Origin: Nageia nagi
Taxonomy: Eukaryota; Pinophyta
Assembly (NCBI GenBank): GCA_050084985.1
Contig: JBITNC010000001.1
Location: 171,120,001 to 171,184,000, forward strand
Reading direction: 5' to 3'
Length of the DNA stretch: 64,000 nucleotides
The position numbers and the translations under genes are program-made. The notes below the pieces were generated by a model. The model was not told where the DNA came from, made no database searches, and was given only the letters and a program-made list of their open reading frames with translations. Shown here piece after piece: positions 22,311 to 34,444 of the stretch (the stretch's first letter is position 1; each line of letters starts with the position of its first letter).

Positions 22311-23480
22311 CTTATGGAAGAATACTTCTAGACTATATCACCCTCATTTCCATAAGGAACCCAAGCTCAATCATAGTGATGTCCATGGGCTTCTAAAGGA
22401 TGGCTCAGTGGAAATAACAAACAAAGTAACCTTTAAGGGAAACCCCTAAAAATTATTTTATAAACTCATGGTGACTTAGCACTATGGAAATTTAGCATTA
22501 TGGCTATATTTGAAAAAATGTCTTAGTTTCCTTGGCTATAAATTGTAACATAACCATGGAAAATATAAGCTTAAGGTGATTTCCAAAATATATTTTGATT
22601 TTTTATCATATAGGTAGTGTAATTCTTGCTGTATTAATACAACCATCAAATGTTTATAAGGCATGCTATTTGACATGGTTTCGCAAGCCATATCATTTGA
22701 CAAGGCTTGTAATCTGACATTTTATAATGCATTCAAAATTAATATTCAAATAGGAAAGAGCTTATATTTTTTCATTTTTAGCAGAATCCATTTCCATTTA
22801 TAATTCACTCAAGTCATATTATAGAGAATGTTGCTCTCCATTGATCTCAATTCAAGGAATGTGATATAAATAAAAGATCGCTTATTGTTTATATACAATG
22901 ACAATTCCTTGAAATAAATGACTACATTTATAAACTCAAGGCAATATACACCATAACCCATTTAGTAATGTTGACTATATTCTTATAAATATAAAAATAA
23001 AATATAATTATAAGGAAAATATACCAATGTTTTATATTTTATTTCTTAAAATTAAGGCTACTAGTGGAAAGTTGGACCAGGCTAATATAGAAAAATGAGG
23101 AAGTTGAAAAGTGTAAATTTTAGCTAATTTGCTACAAATATATACTAAAATTTACTATGCTAATCAATCACCATTAAGTATATTATCTTATTCATCCTAT
23201 TCCAATACTAGTGACACTTGAAGGAATGCCTAAATGTACTTATATAGTGGCCTAGTTCATGGATATGAAATTATCTAAATACACCAACATATGATATGAA
23301 AATATTTAAGTAAATCATATAGTTCGAAATTATGCAATTGTACCAATATGAAATGATTCAACACAGTTTCATGATTTTTTATTAGATAATTTTATTCCAG
23401 ATGCAATTGTTAGGTGTTAAGCATTGGTATACATGTATTTTATAAAATACGAAAGAATACAAGGTATAATAATTATTTGA
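22311..23480. other. No gene recognised; one stray minisatellite copy
   Basis: No domain was seen. A 76-codon frame at 22219-22449 overlaps the CACTA-like end and matches nothing I know. At 23266-23350 two copies of the minisatellite word (CAACATATGATATGAAA) occur, about 7.4 kb from the main array. Confidence 0.5.
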
Positions 23481-23640
23481 CAAGATTACAATCATGAAAA
23501 ATATCAAAGAATACATGTTGCATGTATGCCTTTTCTTACCTTACCTCTTCTCTCCTTTTCCCCCTTACTTCTACAAACTTGAAAAAAATGAAATTCCTAA
23601 TAGTTTAATTATCACTTTTTAAAATGTTTGTTACAAAAAT
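23480..23640 (+). repeat. PPR scrap followed by C/T-rich tract
   Basis: A faint MHDANIV/KYQRIHVACM-type scrap (23500-23530) is followed by TTACCTCTTCTCTCCTTTTC and CCCCTTACTTCTACAAACTT, the same kind of pyrimidine block as at 17440 and 49930. Here the CACTA-like terminus does not follow. Confidence 0.4.
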
Positions 23641-23689
23641 CACATCAACTTTTGGGCCCCATTTTTGAATATGTATAACTATGTAGTGA

Positions 23690-23900
23690 ATATGGAATAT
23701 GAACACAAATATAAGTATAATAAGATTTAAATATGCTTTACAATTATGCTCAAATGATCATGAATACTCGTATGATCAATAATTACACAATTATGGTAAA
23801 ATGATTCAAATATGTGCTATAATTTTCATTGTGCTTAAATGATTCAAATACTATCTACAATACTACTATATGGTGAAACTTATTTATATAAAAAGTTTGG
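23690..23900. repeat. Short repeats of an ATTCAAATATGCTCTACAAT type
   Basis: Imperfect copies of AAGATTTAAATATGCTTTAC, AATTATGCTCAAATGATCA and related words recur three to four times. The same words occur at 6855-6905, 7560-7620, 24520-24740 and 24900-24975. Confidence 0.65.
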
Positions 23901-24079
23901 ATACATGTTAAGGAATGAAGGAGCTGATCATAAGATGTTCCATTATTTTCATCTCATCATTTTTTTGATACAACATGGCATCCACTTGGGAACTACATAT
24001 TTTTTTTATATATGGTAATAACTCAACATGCCTAATAACTTTCCAAGTACCTAATTAATCATTATACATTCATTGTTGA

Positions 24080-24165
24080 CCTTATTAGTTATTTGGGCTA
24101 TCTTGATGAAGCTTTGAACTTCATTCCTAAAATGCCCATAAAACATAAATATGCTCCATCTTACA
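24080..24165 (+). pseudogene. PPR E-motif scrap
   Basis: The translation reads LISYLGYLDEALNFIPKMPI KHK, recognisably the PPR C-terminal block DLLGRAG-LDEA-FI-KMPIKP. The W-LLGAC part that should follow is missing; dispersed repeat A begins instead. Confidence 0.7.
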
Positions 24166-24169
24166 TATA

Positions 24170-24480
24170 GTTGCATCATTTTAGAACATATGGTGGATGA
24201 GATCAACTTATTACTTTTGGATTAGTTTTTGATACTTCAAAGAAATTTAGGTTTGATAGTTTTTTTCCTTCTCCAAGCTAGTTTTTTAGACCCCATTTTG
24301 ACACATCTTTTGGGCTATTTTTTCTACAAGTATATGATTTTTAAAAATCTAATATATTAAAATCCAAATTTAAACACCAGGAACCTCCTTTGGTTAAACT
24401 ATAGTCTAATTGTGCATTAATATTAAAAAAAGATGTTATCATTTTTTTGACAAGTTTGTTACAATAGTCACATCAACTTT
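24170..24480. repeat. Dispersed repeat A, copy 4
   Basis: It matches 6485-6800 along about 300 bases: AGTTGCATCATTTTAGAACA, CACTTTTGGA, CCCATTTTGA-A, ACAAGTATATGATTTT, then CACCAGGAACCTCCTTTGGT. Both copies lie downstream of a PPR E-motif piece. Confidence 0.75.
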
Positions 24481-24489
24481 TGGGTCTCA

Positions 24490-24990
24490 TTTTTGGACAT
24501 GAAGATTATGCAATATAGATGGATTTTGAACACAAAGATAATCATAATAAGATTCAAAGATGCTCTAAAATTGTGCTCAAATAATCAAGACTACCCTTAT
24601 GATCAAGACTTATACAATTATGCTCAAATTATTCAAATATGCTTTACAATTTTAGTTATGCTCAAATACAATTATGTTAAAATGATTCAAATATGCTCTA
24701 TAGTTACAATTATCTTCAAATTATTCGAATATACTCTATAATAATAATACCAAAATACTCTCTTTGCAAGCACCAAGTAGACATGTATGCAAACTATGAA
24801 AAAGTGATGATGTAGATGTAATTTCATGAACTGCAATGATTTAAGGATATGCAATTCATAGCTATAGCAAGGATGCCCTTAAACTCTAATCCAATAAAGT
24901 ATAAAGATAAGCACAATAAGATTCAAACATGATGTATAACTATGTTAAAATGATTCAAATATACTCTACAATACTACTATAAAAATATAA
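24490..24990 (+). repeat. Short tandem repeats with a PPR scrap
   Basis: The word CAATTATGCTCAAAT-ATTCAAATATGCTCTA recurs four or more times (24530-24740 and 24940-24975), with a period near 45-60 bases. Between them, at 24780-24880, are an ACATGTATGCAAACTATGAA stretch and GAACTGCAATGATTTAAGGA, a decayed PPR unit of the kind that forms the array at 28.9-30.2 kb. Confidence 0.65.
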
Positions 24991-27900
24991 TAATTTATTA
25001 AAAAAAAAAGTTCATGTTATAATTTATAAAAAATAAAGTTTTATTATAGGCCAGGCAAGGAAGGTGCCCATAACATCCTTAAATTTTTTCAATTAGTCAT
25101 TTTGACTATTCAACTTGGAATCCCCATTATGGGCTATCAACATATTAAATTTATAATAAACTTCATCCAAATTTTCATGGTGTACCTATTCATTAGGATT
25201 TTCACTTAATCATAACTTTGGCTACTACAACATGATTCGTAAGCAATAAGCAATTTCTTTTATTAAATTTAGAATTCAATATTCTTTCTAGTAATCGTTA
25301 GATGGAAAATTAATCGAATAGATAAATTCACTACATAATATACAATAAAAGCTAAGTTTACTATTTTAAATTTAAAATAATAGTTATATTGTATTTGATA
25401 ACTTTGGTTTAGAAGGTATTGAGTTGTTGTTTGTTCTCTAAAATGTAGGGGTAACTTGTTCTATTATTGCCTATGGAATTATATGCAATGGATCATTACA
25501 AATTTAGAGGTATAGCATGTAATCATTTTAAATATGAAATCATGAAAAATTAACACAACTCTAGCTATGAAATTTGGAGCATCATATATTACATCCTTTT
25601 TTCATTTTTTTCTTGATATTTTATACTCTCTACCTTCATCTCCACTTCAAGTATTTTTTTATATGTTATAATTGGTTTTATATCCACTGTAATTACATCT
25701 TACAACCATCATTAGTAATCAAAAGAATTTATGATATACTTTTTTCAATTCCCCAAACTTGACCAACTTTTTATTTTCCTAAAACCTTAGGAAGGGCATC
25801 ATCTGTAATATCTTGATTTATAGAGCTCCCAAATGGATATGATATTACATTATTTTGGAAATATCATATGCATAGTTAACTAGAAATATGTTAAGAAATA
25901 ATAAATATAATAATGTTTTAAAATTACTATTTCCAAGGGAATTTCAAATTTTATTTTTGAAGTAACTTCTGGTGAAACAAAAGACCCATCCTTCTTTTTA
26001 TGAGCTTCTAACCACATAGATATCGTTGGTAGTGGATTTTATGCATTTGGTTGTGTCTTCTTATACAAGGATATATGGTTGGAGAGACATGAGAATAATT
26101 CATATGATAAAATAATATAGCTATGTTTATCATAAATAATATATGATTATAATAAAATACCATTTTGTACTCTAATTAAATATATATTTTTTATTGATAA
26201 TGATCATGATATATTGATGAGATCTAGTTTGTTTATTCGTTTACCTTATAATTTACAACACAATGAAGAAAATAATATATAAATTCATCATGGAGGGATA
26301 GGTAATCTATAAAACTCACATGAATATAACAATTATATAACCTACCATAATAAAATGACTAATACTTTCCCCAAAATTATTATTACTCCTACTTTTCATA
26401 AAGGCTTCCTAATTTATTAGTGGTATACTAGATAGGGTATTAGCAAGTTTATCTTGGTCATTATCATACTTATCATATATTTTTTTTAGAATTAAATGCT
26501 TATGATAATTCCCTATCATGAAAATGGTCATTATCACACACTTCTTCATTTTATGAAATGACATATTTTTGCTATATCAAACTATAAAATTAGATGCAAC
26601 ATATAGATAAGTATTTAAAAGTGGATATTGTTAAATTTATTGGTTTCTTAGTTACCTTAACCATTTTCAAACATTTAATTTTAAATTCCTCTATAACTTC
26701 TTTCTAATATTTATAGGTGATAGGGATAAGCTCCCTTACTACTAACCCCAAAAAAGATGAAAATACCATGGCATTTTCTCCAAGGGGTTGTCTAAGTAGA
26801 TTGGGAGTGATCTCCACTTTATCTGTGTTGTAAACCTTCATTACCAATATTGTTATACATATCACTCTTCATTTTTTAAAGTTTTAAGTGTATGATGATC
26901 TAGTTCGATGTTCATACATTGGACACCATCCAAACATAATGATTCCATATAGAATGATAACTACCAGTAACCAACATCATGAGAAAATTTCTTGTACAAT
27001 CTACATACCTTCTTTATATACCAAAGAATATTTAGTATCATTTGCTAAAATATTATTAGCCTCATTTTCCAAAGAACCTTAACCTCATTTTCCAAATAAT
27101 TACTTTCCTTATTGTCCAAAGCATTGACAATATTTTTATTTATAGAATTCTTTCCATTATATTCACTTATGTTATAGCTTGCATCATTTTTGGCTTCCTC
27201 ATTCACTAAAAACTAGTGACTACTTTTTACTATGTCATTTAATTATCAATCCAAGGTCAGTAGTTTTATTTGGGGTTTTGCACTATATGTGCATTTGGGG
27301 CATTTTACGATCTTAAGTGGATTTGCACGTAACAAATAGTTTGTAGGTGATAGAACTTTGGTAATGGAATTGGAAAAGAATACTAAAGTAGGAAATTTTG
27401 TAGGAAGGAAACACACTTGTAGGAAAGGAAACTTGCTGAAAGGAAAGTAGGATTGAAATAGAAATTCTTAGAAATTCTTTTTGATATTTTCTTTTCATAG
27501 GGTACTCTCAGATAACAAGAAAGAATAACAAGGAATATGAAATATGTTAGTAATAGAATTAATCACACTTAAAATAGAAATTTATGAGAAATAAATTAAA
27601 ATAAGAAATGCACATAGATAAAAATTATAGCAAGGGTGGAACCATGCTAGAGTTAGAATTGTTCTTGTTGATCTACTAAAAGAAGAAAAGACTCAAAATC
27701 ATATTTAACAGATACAAGAATTCAACTTGACCTTTGAATCATGAAATTGTTGAGAAAGCTGAAGTATGTATTAATATCTAATAAAAGTATTCATTATTCT
27801 TATTGATAATAACTAGTCAATTTATACATAAGAATTTTAAATAGAGCCTATAAAAAATTGAAACTACTTGCATGTCCTTTAGCTAATCTTAGAATACTAG

Positions 27901-28515
27901 TTTCCTAACTAATTACAAGTCATGCCAATCTACAAAATAGATTCCTCAAACAACTTTCTTGTAAGCTACCTAAATAATATTGGTAATCAAAATCTATCTT
28001 GTGTAGAAATTAGTTGGGTGAAACTGTAACAAGCATTGCCATAAAACATCCCATGTTGCAGGCTATTACTGGCATATGTATAGTACCCCATAGATCTAGG
28101 TGGATAATCTACACATAGGAAATCCATACAAAATTCACTAAACTTAGCCAAATTCATATCAAAATATTTTACACCAAAAACTATAGTGGAGTAAATCATG
28201 GATTAAGAAATCATGGTTGTAAAACACCCAAAGCTGCAAGTAATGCCCATAAAAATTGATGTACAAGTAGACAAATAGAGGACTCATCACCCAAGTCAAC
28301 CATTATTGAATAACACTATCAAATTTCAAGTACTTACTAGCAAAAAACTTATTTGTTGTTTTCCCCTTATGTTTTTATACATCATCAAATACCTTTTATG
28401 TCTTTTTTTTCCTTTTTCTATTTTAAGGAGATTTCCACTTTACATATTGTCAATTTGTTAATTTCCAACTATGAGCACACATAAACATTAATAAATAACA
28501 TATTATGTAAGTATA
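24991..28515. other. 3.5 kb without recognised genes or repeats
   Basis: No domain, LTR pair or tandem repeat was recognised. Open frames are short and AT-driven. A 70-codon minus-strand frame at 28199-27987 matches nothing I know. This is the least explained part of the window and may be very old repeat sequence. Confidence 0.5.
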
Positions 28516-28559
28516 ACATGTATTCAATCTACCAAGATGTTAAATATTCTAATGATCAA

Positions 28560-28645
28560 TTTAAATACAAATGTACTAAGAATTATTTGAAAAGATGCAT
28601 GATGCAAATACTATTTCATGGATTGCAATTATCATTGTTAATAAA
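28560..28645 (+). pseudogene. PPR S-motif scrap
   Basis: A mixed-frame reading gives KNYLKRCMMQ in one frame and KMHDANTISWIAI in another, matching RELF-KMHDAN-VSW-AMI of the PPR consensus. It lies 0.3 kb before the tandem array at 28.9 kb. Confidence 0.6.
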
Positions 28646-28911
28646 TATCTATACAAGTAGGAAACCATGTTTCATTTCATTTTTTTTTAAGTATTGTTAA
28701 TAAATATTTGTACAAATAGATAATATTGTTGATGGCTATAACAAGGTTTTACTTAAACTCAAGTATCTCTTTTTTATAAATATGCATAGTTCTCAAGCAA
28801 AATTATGAAAATGTTAGCATTTTTCATAAACTATGCTTGATAAATGTGCATAACTTATAATGATACTATTTTTTGTCTTTATATTTTATGTCATTCATGT
28901 CTTCTTGGTGC

Positions 28912-30235
28912 TTGTATATTGAATGTTATGGTTATGAATGCCTTGATAGATGTGTATGCAAAATATGGAAGAATGTACAAGGTCTAGGAATTATTAAACA
29001 AGATGCATAATGCAAACATAGTTGTATTATTTACAATAATTGTTGGATACATATAGAATATTTTTATAAAAAATTCCCTAAGACATGTATGAAAAAGTTA
29101 GAAGATTATACAAGGCTTGTGAATTATTTGACAAAATGCATGATGCAAACATAATTTAATGGCCTATAATGATTTGAAGAAATACATAAAATGGATTTTT
29201 TGAAAATGGCCCTAAAATATGTAATGCAAATATTTAAGAATAAATTAAGGCCCAATAATTATTTACTAAGATACATGTTACAAACATAGTTTTATGCTTT
29301 GCATTGATTGCATGATATGAACAAATTTATTTTCTAAAAAATTCCCTAAAATATGTATGCAAAATATGGAAGAAGGTATAAGTCCTAGGAATGTTTTGAT
29401 AAGATGCATGATGCAAGAATAGTTTCATGGTTTACAATGATTGAAATATGTGTACAAATGTATTTTCTAAAAACAAAATTCCCTAAGATATTTATGAAAA
29501 AGAGGGAATAATACATAAGGCTTAGGAATTGTTTTTTAATATGCATGATGCAAACACAATTTCATGGTCTAAATGATTGCAAGATATGAACACAGTGGAT
29601 TTTATGAAAAATATCCTAAGACATGTATAAAAAATGTGGAAGAATATATAAAGCTTGAGAATTTTTTAACAAGATTTTTGATACAAACATAGTTTCATGG
29701 TATGCAATGATTATAGGATACATACAAAATGGAATTTCTAAAAATTCCCTAAGATATGTATGCAAAATGTAGTAGAATACACAAGGCATGAGTATTATTT
29801 GACAAGATAAATGATTCAAATATAGTTTTTTAGTTTGTAATGATTTAAAGATATGCATAAAATTGGTTTTTATAAAAAATGCCCTAAGATATATATGTAA
29901 AATATGGAAGAATAACACAAGGCTTAAGAATTATTTGGCAAGATACATGATGAGAACATAAATGATGGCCTATAATGATTGTAGGATACACATAAAATGG
30001 ATTTTATTAAAATTTCCTAATACATGTATGGAAAAAATGGAAGAATACATAAGGCACATGAATTGTTTTATAAGATACATGATCCAAACACAATTTAATG
30101 CTTTAAAATTATTGTAGGATATGCTTAAAATAGGTTTTCAAAAAATTCTCTAAGACATGTATGCAAAATACATAAAATTACAAGGCATAGACATGTAATA
30201 AAAAATGTAGAAAAATACCTATACATTGGCACCTC
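28912..30235 (+). repeat. Tandem array of about ten 134-bp PPR-derived units
   Basis: The landmark TGTATGCAAAATATGG (or variant) recurs at about 28953, 29096, 29220, 29354, 29491, 29625, 29757, 29896, 30025 and 30158, a mean spacing of 134 bp. The first unit is preceded by LGACILNVMVMNALIDVY. Each unit decodes, with frameshifts, to MYAKYGRIHKA, LFDKMHDANIVSWSTMI, GYAQNGFFEK and a short KFPKT-like joint. That is one S motif plus the start of the next motif, about 45 codons rather than the normal 31-36, so each unit carries a truncated second repeat. No unit is fully open, and the array cannot encode a protein now. Confidence 0.87.
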
Positions 30236-30265
30236 TACTCACACCACCTCTCCTCTATCTGCTAA

Positions 30266-31562
30266 TGTAAGCACCCAAAATAAAAATCAAGTGCAATATT
30301 AGTAAATTCAATTACAACCACCTTGATGTTAGGCCTAGGACATCAAACACAAGCATTCAAACAATCAAGATAGTAATGTTAGGGTTAGGGAATCAACTTA
30401 AAGTAATTATAATGTAAGTATGCCACCATCTAAGCTAGGGCATATATAATACACATGCTCAACACCAAGATGCCATTGTCTAGACAATACTAGCAATTAT
30501 CAATGTATAACACTTCATAATATAAACATGTGGCTTATATAAGCATAATGAGATAAACACATCACAATGTCACATACATGGACATAATAACAATATAATA
30601 TGATATATAGAAGCCTAATGAGTATATATAAGATGTACAATGTTCAATAATACAATACCAAGCCTAAGAGGGCTAACATTGGTCTCCAAGGAGCCAACTA
30701 GGGCATAATCTACAAGTCTCTCACTGCTAGAATAATATTAGAACCATGGGATAGTATGATCCATCAAAATCTAAATCCTCTCCACTAAAGGAACCCTCAT
30801 TAAACCTTGGCTAACCACTAAAGGTAGAAGCAATACCTCAAAATACCATTGGGGGGGCAAGGGCATTGTGCTAATATCATAGATAGTCAATATACCTCAT
30901 CATGAAATCCCTCCTAGATGTTGCACCTAGGGGATCTGCTTAGTATCACTAAGTCTTCTTTTCCTTTGGAATATATGAATTATAATGATAATTAGGTATA
31001 TCCAACAATGAGGCTCTAATGTCCTTTTATACACTGACTCTATCTAGATCTTAACTAGGATTCATTACATGGCTTCTCTAATCCAACATTAGCCTCCTAG
31101 GGGCCTAGAATACCCAACATAGGTGCTTAAGGGTTAGGCATGCCAACATGGGGGCCTAATATGCATTAACTACCAACACAAGAGCATAGCAGTGCCATGC
31201 ATGCCCATGTGGGTTAAGGGGATATACATGGGGTCTAGGTATCAAGCTAGGCCAATGTGGGGGTATGAGAACCTTCCTAAGGCTAGTGCAAGCCTAAAAA
31301 TGCCTATCCAATCATCTCAATATAATATTATACCTTGGGATTCCCACAACTATTATTGAGATCTCTAAGTGCCAAAATAACTCCTAATCTAGACTTGGGA
31401 GGGAGACATTCCACTTGGGGCTCACAATGGGGTCCAATGACCCATTAAGTCTTTTATCCCAAGTTATAAATATGAAATTACAATAAAAATTAATAAAATA
31501 TATTACAATAGATCCCAATTAGATCTTACAATTAATAACAACTATGCAAGGGGGACATCACA
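30266..31562 (-). repeat. 3' LTR of the 30.3-35.7 kb element
   Basis: It is collinear with 34445-35735 throughout, sharing ATAATACACATGCTCAACAC, GAGATAAACAC, TGATAATTAGGTATATCCA, CATACATGGGGTCTAGGT-T and ACAACTATGCAAGGGG. Divergence by eye is above one in ten. Internal CCAACATGGG words recur (31100-31260). At 30378-30390 there is a chance GTTAGGGTTAGGG. Confidence 0.92.
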
Positions 31563-31563
31563 A

Positions 31564-31575
31564 AGCCTCCCCTCT
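31564..31575 (-). other. Polypurine tract
   Basis: The plus-strand GCCTCCCCTCTT is AAGAGGGGAGGC on the minus strand. It lies two bases from the 3' LTR start, the expected position for plus-strand primer formation. Confidence 0.8.
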
Positions 31576-32400
31576 TGAATGGCTTGCCCTCAAGCAAGGG
31601 TGGAATATTGGAGCATATTGTCTTCCAAGAATCCTTCACTCTTGATAACAATGGTTAGTGAAGATGAAATGCAACTTCAATATTCTTCATCTAGGATGGA
31701 AATTTGGTGTTCATTGTTGAAGCCTCATGCAAACTATCTAATTTGATGTAGTTTTCACTCATCATCAACTACTTCTTGATAACCCTCAAGGTACATGAGA
31801 ATGTATATGTATTTGTGCAAATATATGCTTGCAAGGACCTTAAGAAAATCATGAGTGAGTGAAAATAGATGGAGTCTTTACTCCATTTGTGAGGTCAAAC
31901 CATCTCAAGGCTCATCATGGAGTTCTAGACTCCCTCTACTACCAATGTGAAGCAAGATATCTTCCCACCCTCCAATGTGAGGTACCCAGATGCTAGTTGG
32001 CTCATTAGCATGTATGAAATCCTATCTAGGTCCAACATGTCACCTCTTAGATCCAAAGTGTTCTATAAGTGGGATGAATCCTCCCTCATACCCAATGTTT
32101 GGTAACCAATGTGGGGTGCTTAACTTCCTATATACCCAATGTGGGGTATCCAACCTCCTTGAGACTCAACATTAGATGGTTAGCCTCTTGGTTTCCTAAT
32201 GTGGGGTTTCCAACCTCCCTAAGGCTCAATGTCACCTCTCTAAGTTTTTGAGCTACAACATGGGGTATGGGAGTTCCCTAATACTTCTCATCTCTTTTTT
32301 GACCTCCTCTTCTCCCAATGTGGTCTCATCCTTTGATTCCTCCTTATGACACCACTCACTCACCTCTAATTGCTTATTATCCACCTATGGAAAATCATCT
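31576..32400 (-). other. Non-coding 3' interior with CCAATGTGGGGT repeats
   Basis: No domain was recognised. Between 31940 and 32290 the word CCAATGTGGGGT (or AATGTGGGGT) recurs about six to eight times, separated by 30-50 bases of C/T-rich text with CCAACCTCC. Similar words in the LTR suggest the interior repeats derive from, or were copied into, the LTR. Confidence 0.65.
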
Positions 32401-32479
32401 CTAATTCCTTGTAATGTGTGGATCTTTTCATTGATCTTGAAACTCATGGTGAGTATTTGATAGTTGGTATGGATATATC

Positions 32480-32890
32480 ACAAATCAAATAACCACTTCA
32501 CTCCCAAGATAATGTGAGGATGTCCCTTTAAAGGGTAAATGTATAAATCCTCTCTCATTGTACAACTCTATAATCTCAAACCAAACCTCTTAACAATGTG
32601 ATCTACCAATGTGAGTTTCCTATTGGCATTGGAAACTTTGAATCCCTCAAACCCCTTGGTATTCAGATTGTTCTATTTTATAAAGCCTACATTGATGAAA
32701 TTATGATATGCTCCTAAATAAATCAATACCATCACATCATGTCCTCCTACTTGCCCTATAATATTAAGTGTGAGGTACTTCTTCATTACATGTAGTGAAG
32801 TAATCATTATTCCTAATTTTCCCTCTACCCAAGTTACCTCATGATCTAAGATGTATACTCCAATATCTAGGTCAAAATTGCTTTACTCTT
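32480..32890 (-). pseudogene. Aspartic protease remnant of the gag-protease element
   Basis: The minus-strand reading includes VMVLIYLGAYHNFINVGFIK (about 32745-32685), KGFEGFKVSNANRKL, LYIYPLKGHPHIILGVKWL and LTMSFKINEK. This matches the retropepsin fold LIDGGASHNFI---F-V-NA-G---C-V---LG-QWL of the element at 37.7-42.3 kb. The catalytic aspartate is replaced by tyrosine (one base change), so the domain would be inactive even without its stops. Confidence 0.8.
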
Positions 32891-32909
32891 CCTCTAAAAA
32901 CACCTCTAT

Positions 32910-34359
32910 GTAGTGGACTTTTCCCTTGCTTTGACAATGATGTCCTAGCTTGTGAGTATTCTTACAATAGAAGAACTTACCTTCTTCTCTTAGCTTCCTT
33001 TGTGTGGTTGTATCCAACTAGTTTGTTGTAGATGAAGGAAAGGTTTTGGCCTTGCTAGGACCTTCTTTATCAACAAATAACTTTTTGAGTGATTGGCCCT
33101 CTATACCTATGCCCTCATTTGAGGGATTTTATCATGGTCTCAAGGTCATAAGCTACCTGAATAGTAATGGTTCAATTAATCCCTCATTGAAGAGAAATTT
33201 ACTCATTCCTTAAGAATATGGTAGATCATAACTACAATCTTCTAAAACTCCATCACATAATCATTTAGTTCTCCATACTACCTCAATGATGTCAAATATT
33301 AGAAGTAGTTATTCTCCTTATTTTATTCAAATCTCTTGACCAACCATTGGGCAAACTCATCAAAGGGAGTGATGAGGGAATAACCTTGGCTAATCACTCC
33401 ATGCTACCACCACTCTAGGACATCTTACTAAAAATGCAAAGATACAAAATGAACTACATCCTCCTTCACCATATTAGGGCTCAAAGTAAAATAAGTATGT
33501 AACTAATATAACCATTCCCTATTCATCATCTTCTTTCCATCATACATTTGTTACTTCATCTTATTGACCTTCTATTGTAGATTCCTTTTATCATTCCATG
33601 AATTGTTGGGAGTGTGTGGTCTATGTGAACTACTTCCCTTCAACCCTAAGATTTCTAAGTAGCCATTGAAGTTGATATCTATCCTCAATCATGGATCCAA
33701 CATGGAATACTCCCTAAAAAATTGATTTAGTTCCAATGGGCAAGGAACCCTACTCTTTTCCTCCTCCCCAAACTTCTTCCCAAACATGGGTTTGGACATC
33801 TTAGGAATGATAGGTTGTTCCTCCATCCTACTAATTTCCTCCTCTAGGTACCTCTGTAAGAGAGGATTAGTACCTTGGGGTGCCTTATATGAATGAGATA
33901 TTAGGAATGTGGCCTCTGTATATCCCATATATACATGGTGAGTCAACTTCTAAAATCTTAAACTATAGGATCTCCTCATGCTCGAATCTTGATCTTCCCT
34001 ATCCTCCTCATGCAACTCTTCTTTGTCATATCTCATAGAATTTGGGGAACTTATCTACCTCTCAAGCTCCTTACAAACTCCCATGTGCCTATTTAACTAT
34101 CATTACATGGTGTGATGACTCTAATCATGTTGTGAATGGCCAAAATGAGTTCATTAAAATTTTATTTGGGGGTGGATTCCCAAATCAAAGTTGGACTCCT
34201 CCTAATGGCCCTAGATCTTTCCCTCTATGCCTCTTGTTCCTCTTTGATAGCTCCCTCATTTTGTGCCTCATTCCTCCTTTGTTGGTGATCCTCATCATGT
34301 ATGGCCCTAGAATGTATCTCCTCAATATGTGATCTTTTACTTTTCCTAATGGATGCCAT
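32910..34359 (-). pseudogene. Gag remnant of the 30.3-35.7 kb element
   Basis: A probable start at 34359 (MASIRKSKRSHIEEIHSRAI) leads into a Glu/Arg/Gln-rich, coiled-coil-like head (to about 34200), 80 bases after the PBS. An open stretch at 33946-33689 carries LLQRYLEEEISRMEEQPIIP and ends REYSMLDP. The Gag core follows: DVLEWWWHGVISQGYSLITP (about 33425-33370) and FDEFAQWLVKRFE. A zinc-knuckle remnant, CKNTHKLGHHCQSKGK, is at about 32975-32930, with its first cysteine lost. At least two frames are used and stops are many. Gag would form the particle shell. Confidence 0.8.
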
Positions 34360-34423
34360 CTCTCTTCAAGTGTTGGATCTAGTATAGTAATGACATACTG
34401 CATATCTCATACATAGATTGGCT

Positions 34424-34443
34424 AGATCCAAGCTTTAATGCCA
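34424..34443 (-). other. Degenerate primer binding site
   Basis: The minus strand reads TGGCATTAAAGCTTGGATC, the same layout as TGGTATCAGAGCCTGG (initiator tRNA-Met) with several C-to-T type changes. It adjoins the 5' LTR end. Confidence 0.65.
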
Positions 34444-34444
34444 C

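Noticed and set aside
22219-22449. 76-codon plus-strand frame with a protein-like C-terminal half
   Set aside because: It overlaps the CACTA-like end, has no recognised domain and no support beyond being open.
29616-29918. 100-codon minus-strand open frame
   Set aside because: Antisense shadow of the 134-bp PPR array; its sequence repeats itself with the array period.
28953-30200. CRISPR-like regular spacing
   Set aside because: The whole unit is repeated, there are no unique spacers, and the unit codes for PPR motifs; the genome is a plant's.
30378-30392. Telomere-like GTTAGGGTTAGGG
   Set aside because: Only two units, inside an LTR; the other LTR copy (34558) has a decayed version. It is a chance word.
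34042-34332. 96-codon plus-strand frame
   Set aside because: Antisense to the gag head of the minus-strand element; the Arg/Glu-rich minus-strand reading fits Gag.
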